58,800 nucleotides of DNA from JAJDIA01 sp031555505. Lineage in GTDB: Bacteria > Bacteroidota > Bacteroidia > Bacteroidales > Tannerellaceae. Shown one piece after another: positions 51,886 through 58,800 of this stretch. The notes below the pieces were generated by a model. That model worked only from the letters and a program-made list of their open reading frames with translations. It searched no databases and was not told the DNA's origin. The stretch is from NCBI GenBank assembly GCA_031555505.1, contig JAVBUH010000063.1, positions 1 to 58,800 of the forward strand, given 5' to 3'. Position 1 is the stretch's first letter, and each line of letters begins with the position of its first letter. Made by a program: the position numbers and the translations under genes.

Positions 51886-53016
51886 TTAAAATACATCGAC
51901 TGTCTTTTCCTCACCTTCCAGCCATTCTTCGATTGTATTCTCTCCGTAAAACTCTACCGTGACACCGTTTCCGGATAGTCGCAGCATATAAATCACCAAC
52001 CCACCGGCACCCAGCCGGGTATCGGGGAAGGGGATGGAGTAGAAGTACTCGTTGTTGGTGTCGGAAGGATCACCATCCTGATCAGGATCTGTAGGATGTG
52101 CTCCTTCTTTCTTAACCCCTTTCACCGTAAACGACACGTCGATGGAAGATGGATTGTATGCCTGGGTGAGCGGTTGCGGGATGATCATCAATCGATTGTC
52201 TGCCTGGGAAATAAGGCTTATCTTACCGGCAGGCAGGTCGATATTGCCGATATTGAATTGATAGTCGGCAGGAGACACAATAGGGTTAATCCAGGTACCG
52301 GAGTCTAATTCCAGTTCCGCACGCGTGATAAGGTTTCCACACACAAAGCGCAGCGATGTGATGTGGTACATATCTAACCATCCTGCCTCAGGATTGCGCT
52401 GTTCCGGCGCCACCACAAACAGCAGCCACGAAAGGGCATGTTTCATGCGATAGTTCACATTACCGCCTGCACTCTCCCGGTTTATATTGGATACGGGGAA
52501 TGAATACAACAGGTCTATCTGTTCAGACACTAACTCGGGCACCGTATAAGTAAGTTTGGGATAACCCACCTTCGTAGAATCGGAAATCACCAGGTTGGCT
52601 TCTTCCGGAAATTCCGACGAATGGGGGGCATACGCAAAGAAGGTGTTCCGGATCGCTTTTTCAATCGGCCAGTATGCTACCGGGGAATAGCTCCAGGGAG
52701 TAAGTTCATAATCATCTGTAGGTAGTGGATTTCCAACTATCCCCCTCGTCACCTTCCGGTTGTAAAGCAGGTTGGGTGTGTGTATCAGTTCGGCGGCCTT
52801 ATATTCCGTCGTTCCCGTGGAATAGCCAAATACGCCGAGCGACAGGATCTGTTTCGCCGAATCGATGCCAGCCCGTGTCTGCAATTCCTCCACGTCAAAC
52901 ACCATCGGCGTTTGCTTCGCTTCCGGCTGTACCGGAAGGGATTCGTCCGGATGGCAGGCGGCGAGCAGCAGCAGGCAGCAGAGCAAAGAGGCAATATAGG
53001 AATAGGATTGTTTCAT
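51886..53016 (-). CDS. Fimbrillin-family lipoprotein
   Basis: 376 residues. Lipobox LLAAC with Cys21 and LQTRAGID near 46 (processing Arg). FFAYAPHSSEF and MKHALSWLLFVVAPE are shared with the neighbouring 501-residue protein (FFAYAPHGSAT, FEHALSMVHFAGAV), so the two are paralogues. It is likely a pilus shaft or adaptor subunit. The ATG overlaps the upstream stop by 4 nt. Confidence 0.78.
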   Translation of the reverse strand: MKQSYSYIASLLCCLLLLAACHPDESLPVQPEAKQTPMVFDVEELQTRAGIDSAKQILSLGVFGYSTGTTEYKAAELIHTPNLLYNRKVTRGIVGNPLPTDDYELTPWSYSPVAYWPIEKAIRNTFFAYAPHSSEFPEEANLVISDSTKVGYPKLTYTVPELVSEQIDLLYSFPVSNINRESAGGNVNYRMKHALSWLLFVVAPEQRNPEAGWLDMYHITSLRFVCGNLITRAELELDSGTWINPIVSPADYQFNIGNIDLPAGKISLISQADNRLMIIPQPLTQAYNPSSIDVSFTVKGVKKEGAHPTDPDQDGDPSDTNNEYFYSIPFPDTRLGAGGLVIYMLRLSGNGVTVEFYGENTIEEWLEGEEKTVDVF

Positions 53017-54518
53017 GGTTGAACCACCTTATTCTTTCTTTTTAATATAATGGAACCTTTGTATTGGATTGTAGTTTTTGGAATCTCAGGATCCTTGATT
53101 GTTGCCATTGTTACTCCATCAACGCTTTGCTGGGATGGTACAATGCTCCAATCATCCGGATCGTAATCCACTTTTACCGTGTGAGGTACTTCACCATTCT
53201 TCCCCCAAATATCAACCACCTTCTTAAAATCGAATATGAGTTGGTCGTTTTCCGCAAAATTCGCTATATTCATCTTCCCTTCATCAGACTTTATATCGAT
53301 CGTAATGTCATTTTTGATATCATGGGTTGCATAAACACCGAAATAGATATAATTAAGGCCCAAGGCTGTCTTTGGCTGGGTCAATAACTTCATCGCATTC
53401 AAATTCTTCATCGTCTGTGCAAACCGCAAGCTGTCTGTTTCCTTGTTGGTGCCCATCAAGACGGATTGGATGATGATGGAGGAGTTCCAGGGATCGAGTT
53501 TGGTGTCGGTGCCGATCTCTACTACTTTGATGGCACCGTTATCCACGCGAATCACAAAATGATAGGATTTACCGGGGAGCCAGACGGTTGGTTGTTCAAT
53601 GGGGGCGGCGTAGGAGGTTTCGACGCCGTCGATGAGGAGGGTTACCTCCATAATGATACGTCCATTGCTGATATCCTGCGGCATCAGGAAGCAGGTATCG
53701 GCGGAGATTTCCTGTAAGATGGGGGCAAGGATCACCGTATTTTTCAACTCTTTGCCCATCTCAAGGGTGTAAGAGGTGGTAAGCTGTTTGTCATCACCCA
53801 CTGCTTCTTTGTTCTTGTCTGTATCCACCACCCAATCGATGGTTGGACTGCTGGTGGATATGTTCAGTGAGGCGGTGCCTTTGTAATACACGTTTTTGAG
53901 GGTGATGCACTTTACTTGAATTTCCCGATTATCCGACAGGTTATCCACAGCCCCCGCAAAATGCACCATCGACAGCGCGTGTTCGAATTTGAGGGGTACG
54001 GGGCCGATGTTGTTTTGGATGTTGCGATCGAGGACGGGGCTGGCGATCAGCAGGTCTTTTTGTTGGGCGATGGCGGATGGGACGGTGTAGGTGATGCGCG
54101 GTTCGCCGCTTGCGGTGGGTTCGATTACCGTAGCGCTGCCGTGGGGGGCGTAGGCGAAGAACGACACATTGCTATCGTCTGTCGGCCAGTCCACGGGGGA
54201 GGCGTATGCCCAGGTAGATCCGTTGGTGGCGCTGGTTACGGCGGTCTGACGCAGGAGGGCGGTGGTGTCGGCAGCTAATGGTGCAGACGCAGGCTCTCGG
54301 TTCCATGTACCCCAGCCCCCCGCATGCTGATACGCCCAGACGGTAAACCCGCCGTTGTTGGCTACGTCGGCGGCATGCTGCACGGTACTCCCCTTCGTCA
54401 CCACCGTCGTAAAGCCGATGGGAGACGATTGCACCTCTGCCCGCTCTACCACCTCATCCGAACAGGAGGAGAGGAGGACGATTGCCAACAGGGTTCCTAT
54501 GAATTGCCGTTTTACCAT
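53013..54518 (-). CDS. Fimbrillin-family lipoprotein, larger paralogue
   Basis: 501 residues, lipobox LLSSC with Cys19. It shares the FFAYAPHG and FEHALSMVHFAG blocks with its neighbour and has an additional C-terminal about 170 residues. No T-R-A site is obvious in the first 60 residues; TVVTKGSTVQ with Lys is the nearest equivalent. It probably is a minor pilin or anchor-side subunit. The 4-nt overlap with the next gene indicates coupled translation. Confidence 0.75.
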   Translation of the reverse strand: MVKRQFIGTLLAIVLLSSCSDEVVERAEVQSSPIGFTTVVTKGSTVQHAADVANNGGFTVWAYQHAGGWGTWNREPASAPLAADTTALLRQTAVTSATNGSTWAYASPVDWPTDDSNVSFFAYAPHGSATVIEPTASGEPRITYTVPSAIAQQKDLLIASPVLDRNIQNNIGPVPLKFEHALSMVHFAGAVDNLSDNREIQVKCITLKNVYYKGTASLNISTSSPTIDWVVDTDKNKEAVGDDKQLTTSYTLEMGKELKNTVILAPILQEISADTCFLMPQDISNGRIIMEVTLLIDGVETSYAAPIEQPTVWLPGKSYHFVIRVDNGAIKVVEIGTDTKLDPWNSSIIIQSVLMGTNKETDSLRFAQTMKNLNAMKLLTQPKTALGLNYIYFGVYATHDIKNDITIDIKSDEGKMNIANFAENDQLIFDFKKVVDIWGKNGEVPHTVKVDYDPDDWSIVPSQQSVDGVTMATIKDPEIPKTTIQYKGSIILKRKNKVVQP

Positions 54519-54624
54519 TGTAGAGTCGCGCGTTTGTTGCTTTTAGAACGATTTGTAATCCGTTCGGTTGATGGTGACCGGGAGGGCGGTCAAGCCCGCC
54601 CGGCCTATGAAGAGGGGAGAATAA

Positions 54625-56178
54625 TTAATCTGCTTGATGAGCAGTTATTCTTTTGAATACAACAAAATTGCCAACAACTGATTTTTCCCATTCAGTATCT
54701 GTTGTAGTAAGATTACCCAGATTTATGCTCGAAGGATATTCGATCCAAACTTGGTCGCCTACAGCGAAACCAGGGATTGAAGTCAATTCTTCAGGCGTAG
54801 TCTGTTCTCCAGTGGCTTTAATCGGGAATATTGTAAATGCATTTTCACCCGTGGCAACTGAAGCTTGACCTGCAATATTATCCAAAAGAGCAGCATTTGT
54901 TATACCAGTACCTGTATATGTAGGTGCTACAGCGGCCTTTTTTTCCAAAGTTACTACAGAACCTGAAGTTGATAGTTCCCACATTGCATTAAGCCCAGTC
55001 AGCAATTTTATCTTACCAGCGGTAGCAGCATCCTTCAGTTCTATTACAATTTTGTCTCCGGCAACAAATTTACTTCCATCAAATGTACCAAGAACAACAT
55101 CTGCATCCTCATCCTCCAATGCAACCGGAACATTGATAGTGTATTTTGTAGCAGTAGAATGATTCGCATTGTGAGCTGTGATGGCTGCTTCAATAGATGC
55201 TTTTGTAGGCTGAGCTTCTTTGACAATTGTAGCAGCATCCGTCCAATCTGCCACAGTTACATCAAAGGTTATATTTCCGCCCGGAACAAAATAATTAGTA
55301 AAGTCAACAACATACTGATAACTAGTTCCTATTTCCCAGCTATCAATTGCAAAATCCTTGAAATAAGCAGTTGTAGAACCGTCATTAACAAGAGTAGCTC
55401 CACTAACAATATTTATTAAATCATAACTTATAGTAAAAGCAGCTGTTGAACTTGAAAATTCTTGTGGCATTAACATTAGACCGTTTGTATCGTCATTTAG
55501 GTTTAATTTTGCTGTACCTGGTGTAACAGTTGTAGCGGGTAAAGCATATGTATAACCCGTTGTTCCTGATCCGGTAATCCAAGCCCAAGCTGTACCATTG
55601 GCATAGAATGTTAAAGTTCCTGTATTCAACACATTAGCCAAGCTAATGCTATTTACCTGAACTTTAACATCAGCTGTTCCTTGCAAAGCAAAATTGATTT
55701 GAGAAAGTACATGTTGAAATTCCAAATCAACATCCGTTGCTGATGTTGAATTAGATGCTGCTAACAAATCTTGCTGAGAAGCTTCTGCTAAAATTGTATA
55801 TCCGAAAGATGCGACTTCTCCATTTCCTGTATAACCAGAAATACTTGTAGCTGGATAAACTGCATAATAATCTAATGAATAACCAGGCTGGGTAACCGCA
55901 GTATAATCCCAAGCACCTGAACCATTCCTTGTTAACGTCCATGTTAAAGCTGGAGTTGTTGATGTTTCACCTGTTACATAGGCTTTAACATTAATAATAT
56001 TTCCATTCATCCACGAAGTATTCGTGAACTCCGCCGCCTTCGTCTGTTTCCCCAGTACCGTTTGGAACTTGATGTGGTTATCTGTTCCAGTATTCGCTTT
56101 TTCAACGATTTCGTTGTCGCAGCTTGTTGCTCCGATGAGCAGGGAGATTGCTGCTACTCCCCAAAAGGTCATTTTCAT
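54625..56178 (-). CDS. Fimbrillin-family lipoprotein, candidate major pilin
   Basis: 517 residues from ATG 56178 (an in-frame ATG at 56220 adds 14 that weaken the signal). Lipobox GATSC with Cys20, then KQTKAAEF near 44: a T-K-A in place of T-R-A. The fimbrillin block is FQHVLSQINFALQGT near 150. The Ala/Thr-rich composition and noticeably higher A+T content than both neighbours are usual for an abundant, variable structural pilin, so I suggest it is the shaft subunit. A 106-nt gap separates it from the next gene. Confidence 0.75.
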   Translation of the reverse strand: MKMTFWGVAAISLLIGATSCDNEIVEKANTGTDNHIKFQTVLGKQTKAAEFTNTSWMNGNIINVKAYVTGETSTTPALTWTLTRNGSGAWDYTAVTQPGYSLDYYAVYPATSISGYTGNGEVASFGYTILAEASQQDLLAASNSTSATDVDLEFQHVLSQINFALQGTADVKVQVNSISLANVLNTGTLTFYANGTAWAWITGSGTTGYTYALPATTVTPGTAKLNLNDDTNGLMLMPQEFSSSTAAFTISYDLINIVSGATLVNDGSTTAYFKDFAIDSWEIGTSYQYVVDFTNYFVPGGNITFDVTVADWTDAATIVKEAQPTKASIEAAITAHNANHSTATKYTINVPVALEDEDADVVLGTFDGSKFVAGDKIVIELKDAATAGKIKLLTGLNAMWELSTSGSVVTLEKKAAVAPTYTGTGITNAALLDNIAGQASVATGENAFTIFPIKATGEQTTPEELTSIPGFAVGDQVWIEYPSSINLGNLTTTDTEWEKSVVGNFVVFKRITAHQAD

Positions 56179-56287
56179 ACTTTTTTTACTATTAAGAATT
56201 GATACTTTACACTTTAACACTTGAGAGAATTTTCTTTTTGTTTATATACTATTCTATCTATTGTTGATTGAGAATATAATTGAAGGG

Positions 56288-57364
56288 TTATGTTACCGGG
56301 AAATGGATAATTTCGTCGTCGCCCCAGTCGCCCACGCCGATGCTACCCGAGTCGCCGTTGTCTATAATTTCCGGCAGTTCGGTATCAATAGCGATGGGGA
56401 TTTCGAGGTCGATCTGGATGGGGAGGTTTACTTCCAGCCGTGCCCGGATCTGTTCCACTACCGGTTTGATCTGCGGGGAGATATCGAAGGTTTTCTCTAT
56501 CGTGGATCCGTTTTTGAGCACGATGCTGAGGACAAACTCGTAGGTCCGCGCCGGATCGTCCACCGGCGGGCCGAAGGTGAAGAAGAGCGGCGACTCGATC
56601 GTGCCCCGTTCCGGATCCGACGGATCGCCCGGCGTGCCGGGGTGCGTGATGCGGAGGTTGTTGAGTTTGAGTTGGTGGGTCACCTTGGTGAGCGACGGCT
56701 TGCGCGTAGCCATAAACACCGATCCCGCCATGCCGCGGAGGGCGCCGTTGGCCACCGCTGCGCTCGACGGATGGGTGAGGTGTACTTTGATCTGTGCTTC
56801 GTAGGTCACGGCGAAGGGCACTACGCAGAGGCTGTCTTCCACATAATCGGCAATCTCCTGTCCGGTTTTCCGTCCGTCGTTGTATTTCACGTAAAAGCCC
56901 TCCTCCCCTTCCACGCTGTGGCGGAGACGGTAGGTGGTGAGCGGTTCCATCTCGCAACTGGCCAGCATCTCGCCGTCCTGGCGGAGCAGGCGTTTGTTGG
57001 AGGGTGCTTCCTTGACGCAGGCTTCGAAGGTTTCCGGGCTTTCGGTGCCGCAGAAATAGATATCGTCCAGGTGCGTTTGTTCGGGCGAATACATGAGGCC
57101 GTTGAACAGCAGGATGTCGTACGTCCCGGCGGGGATGGCGGCGGTGATGCTGTTCGGCTTCAGGAAATATTCCTTATGCGCCAACCGGCCGTCGAGGTAG
57201 AAGAGGGCGGTGGCGTTTTGCGACATGTCGGCTTGTTGGAGCGTCGGCATCCAGTCGGCTTCGATATACAGCAGGGGGCGTGACACGCCATAGAGGTCGC
57301 GCAGGCTGTCGTCGCAGGCGGCGAGCAGCAGGGTGGCGAGCAATATGGCGGTGAGGCGGCGCAT
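56288..57364 (-). CDS. DUF5119/Mfa2-FimB-like fimbrial anchor lipoprotein
   Basis: 358 residues from ATG 57364; the alternative start at 57400 overlaps the upstream gene. Lipobox LLAAC with Cys17, no processing site. The pattern PAGTYDILLFNGLMYSPEQTHL and the terminal PLNL-like strand set agree with DUF5119, a relative of the cell-surface anchor Mfa2/FimB that retains its lipid and holds the pilus base. Its position right after the DUF3575 gene, before the shaft gene, agrees with that role. It starts one base after the upstream stop. Confidence 0.7.
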   Translation of the reverse strand: MRRLTAILLATLLLAACDDSLRDLYGVSRPLLYIEADWMPTLQQADMSQNATALFYLDGRLAHKEYFLKPNSITAAIPAGTYDILLFNGLMYSPEQTHLDDIYFCGTESPETFEACVKEAPSNKRLLRQDGEMLASCEMEPLTTYRLRHSVEGEEGFYVKYNDGRKTGQEIADYVEDSLCVVPFAVTYEAQIKVHLTHPSSAAVANGALRGMAGSVFMATRKPSLTKVTHQLKLNNLRITHPGTPGDPSDPERGTIESPLFFTFGPPVDDPARTYEFVLSIVLKNGSTIEKTFDISPQIKPVVEQIRARLEVNLPIQIDLEIPIAIDTELPEIIDNGDSGSIGVGDWGDDEIIHFPVT

Positions 57365-57365
57365 A

Positions 57366-58025
57366 TCAGTTGGGACGGTTGAAGCGGAGGTTCCACACAA
57401 GGTTCACCTGCAGGCGGGTGAGCGAGAAGGTGCTGAAGTTATAACGGGTCTCTTCCCACACGAGGTAGTTGCCCCGCTGGTGGTAGTGCCGCACTTCGGG
57501 CGAATACACATATCCGCCCGCCACAGAGAAGGCGAGGGAGAAGTGGCGCGACAGGGGGAGCGAGTATCCGCCGGAGAGACCGGTGGAATAGACGTTGTCG
57601 CCCTGGTAGCCGTCGGTCCACTGCACGTCGAACCGTCCGCCGTACAGGCCATAGACGCCGATGTTCCAGCCCGCGGGGGCGGATTGGCGGGGCGTAAACC
57701 AGTAAGTGAGGTCGAGGGTGGCGAGGGATGCCTTGAGGGCGTAGGTATTGTTGCGTTCCCAGTCGGCCCATGCCACCTGCGCCCCGGCGGAGAAATGCCG
57801 TCCGAATGGCAGTTCGATGCCAATATTCGGCACGAGCGCGAGATCATAAAGCAGATTTGTTTGCAGGGACACGGTACGTTGAGTTTGTATTGTTGTTGTT
57901 GTTGTTGTTGTTATTGTTGGATGAGAAACCACATACGGTTGACTTGCCGTCTGCCCCGTCGCAACTCCCACGCTGGAAGCTATAAATACGGGCATCAAGA
58001 AAAACAAATGTAAAAACGGTTTCAT
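57366..58025 (-). CDS. DUF3575 outer-membrane barrel protein of the pilus operon
   Basis: 219 residues with signal peptide MKPFLHLFFLMPVFIASSVGVATG. QTNLLYDLALVPNIGIELPFG and the following strands match DUF3575, a small barrel commonly encoded at the head of Bacteroidales fimbrial operons. A polythreonine stretch near 38-45 is encoded by a (TTG)n tract on the plus strand. Its role in pilus assembly is inferred from conserved position. Confidence 0.78.
   Translation of the reverse strand: MKPFLHLFFLMPVFIASSVGVATGQTASQPYVVSHPTITTTTTTTIQTQRTVSLQTNLLYDLALVPNIGIELPFGRHFSAGAQVAWADWERNNTYALKASLATLDLTYWFTPRQSAPAGWNIGVYGLYGGRFDVQWTDGYQGDNVYSTGLSGGYSLPLSRHFSLAFSVAGGYVYSPEVRHYHQRGNYLVWEETRYNFSTFSLTRLQVNLVWNLRFNRPN
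57890..57917. repeat. Triplet microsatellite in the DUF3575 gene
   Basis: TTG/TGT repeated about seven times with a single interruption (TAT), in frame, coding for a Thr run just after the signal peptide. Length change would not break the frame but would alter the linker. Confidence 0.75.
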
Positions 58026-58446
58026 TCTACGCCACTAATAACAATCGGGAATCGAGTTTGTTCTAAAAAGGGTAACAATTACAAATATTTAAGCATATTT
58101 CACATTTATATGCTACACACGCCACAAATATACCCCTTTATTTGAGATAAATTATTAATTAGATGTGAATATGAGTTAAATAATGCGGGTAAGTGCCCGA
58201 TTGGGGAAAAGACGATAGTAAGGCACGCAGATGATGCAGGTAAAACTTCCTCTATAATTAGTAGAGCCCACCTCCCATTCTCTTGGCCGTTGGAGTATAT
58301 CCGTGCGTAAAAGGGCTCCTGAAATGGGATCAACCCGGAAACTTGCGGAGAGGAAATAGTTTCAGTTTTGCACCGATTTGAATGCGGGCAGCTACATGTC
58401 TGCCCTGATTGGCAGCATGCAACCCTTCAGGAAGATGTTACAAATC
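58026..58446. other. Upstream region of the pilus operon
   Basis: About 420 bp with one candidate -7 box (58125-58132). I see no convincing gene and no flanking inverted repeats that would mark an invertible promoter. A 75-codon frame on the minus strand (58106-58333) lacks any recognisable feature. Confidence 0.55.
58125..58132 (-). promoter_or_regulatory. -7 promoter box, candidate pilus operon promoter
   Basis: TATATTTG on the minus strand fits TAnnTTTG, 100 nt before the DUF3575 ATG, so the leader would be about 90 nt. No -33 TTTG is seen at the expected distance. Confidence 0.4.
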
Positions 58447-58800
58447 CCGCAATCGCCACAAAAAAGATCATAACGATCCAAAACGATCGTCATAATGTTC
58501 GTTTAGGAACATCATACTCTTCGTTTTCGAACATTATGATCTTTTTTTTGGGAGACGATGGTGATTTGGAAGGCCAATCCGGCTGATTGAAAACCGGACA
58601 TTCCACCGACAGTATCTACACGCACGCCTCATCTGATTGAGGCCTGCGCCTCACCTGGTCGAGGCGCAGGCCTCAGGGGGAGTGAGGCGCAGGCCTTGCA
58701 AAGGTGAGGCGCAGGCCTTGTTTGAGCAAGTCCGGCATCTGGTCATTTCATCGGCAGGAACAGTGCTAAAACCTACCTTGCAGTGAGTATCCATCCGCTA
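58447..58800 (-). repeat. Long dispersed repeat, copy 2 (reaches the window edge)
   Basis: It aligns in reverse complement with 22772-23129 over its whole length with scattered substitutions. Its five 14-bp units start at 58617 (degenerate), 58639, 58661, 58684 and 58706. The unit at 58639 has its loop in the opposite orientation to the rest. The hairpin block is at 58461-58550. The last base of the window aligns with 22772, so the element may extend further. Confidence 0.85.
58490..58549 (+). terminator. Terminator-like hairpin in repeat copy 2
   Basis: TCATAATGTTCG (58490-58501) pairs perfectly with CGAACATTATGA (58528-58539) across a 26-nt loop, followed by eight Ts. This stem differs from the one favoured in copy 1. 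Confidence 0.5.

Noticed and set aside
58026..58140. Invertible promoter of the pilus operon
   Set aside because: No pair of short inverted repeats flanks the -7 box, and no invertase gene is present in the window.
58106..58333. 75-codon minus-strand frame upstream of the pilus operon
   Set aside because: No start context, no family features, and it covers the likely operon promoter.
58368..58586. 72-codon plus-strand frame entering repeat copy 2
   Set aside because: Half of it is the hairpin block of the repeat, and the corresponding part of copy 1 is not open with a start.

Overview
The window is a chromosomal segment from a Bacteroidales bacterium, most likely family Tannerellaceae (Parabacteroides or a close relative). 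The basis is the gene content: type V pilus (fimbrillin) genes, a Nudix-type arabinose regulator, FHS and SSS sugar transporters, surface glycosidases, lipoproteins, and recurrent -7 promoter boxes fitting the Bacteroidetes TAnnTTTG pattern. The genus cannot be fixed from the sequence alone.

Layout. 1-310: left-edge fragment of an IS5/IS4-type insertion sequence and a gene remnant it may interrupt. 443-6603: tRNA-Asp, a PLP aminotransferase, a YqgE/AlgH protein, a secreted GH30 glycosidase, and a minus-strand group of a GNAT acetyltransferase, a GT2 glycosyltransferase and recR. 6993-19907: pentose/hexose catabolic region. galM, an FHS transporter, galK and an AraR-like non-catalytic Nudix regulator lie in one direction, followed by araD-araA-araB, transketolase, rpiB and a sodium:sugar symporter. 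Together these take galactose to galactose-1-P, and arabinose via ribulose, ribulose-5-P and xylulose-5-P into the pentose phosphate pathway. 20009-22582: a secreted GH38-like mannosidase. 22583-23218: a gene-free region with two repeat structures, then tRNA-Asn.

23426-41738: mixed housekeeping and surface genes: lipB, mtgA, a 5'-nucleotidase-type lipoprotein, a GH78 rhamnosidase, a TlpA-like oxidoreductase, engB, an unknown protein ending in a sliding-clamp-like motif, a DUF2148 protein, a KamA-type radical SAM protein, two tandem membrane sensor kinases, and pyrB-pyrI-flavin reductase. 41744-47983: an AddB-like PD-(D/E)XK nuclease, an aldo/keto reductase and two outer-membrane barrel proteins. 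48015-58025: a seven-gene minus-strand type V pilus operon (DUF3575 barrel, Mfa2/FimB-like anchor, four fimbrillin-like lipoproteins, and a large predicted tip protein).

The most unusual structure is a pair of diverged repeats of about 350 bp in opposite orientation, at 22772-23129 and 58447-58800 (the latter reaches the window edge). They bracket about 35 kb. Each carries five 14-bp GAGGC-type hairpins spaced 22-23 bp, followed by a terminator-like hairpin block that folds differently in the two copies. I found no CRISPR array, prophage or rRNA.
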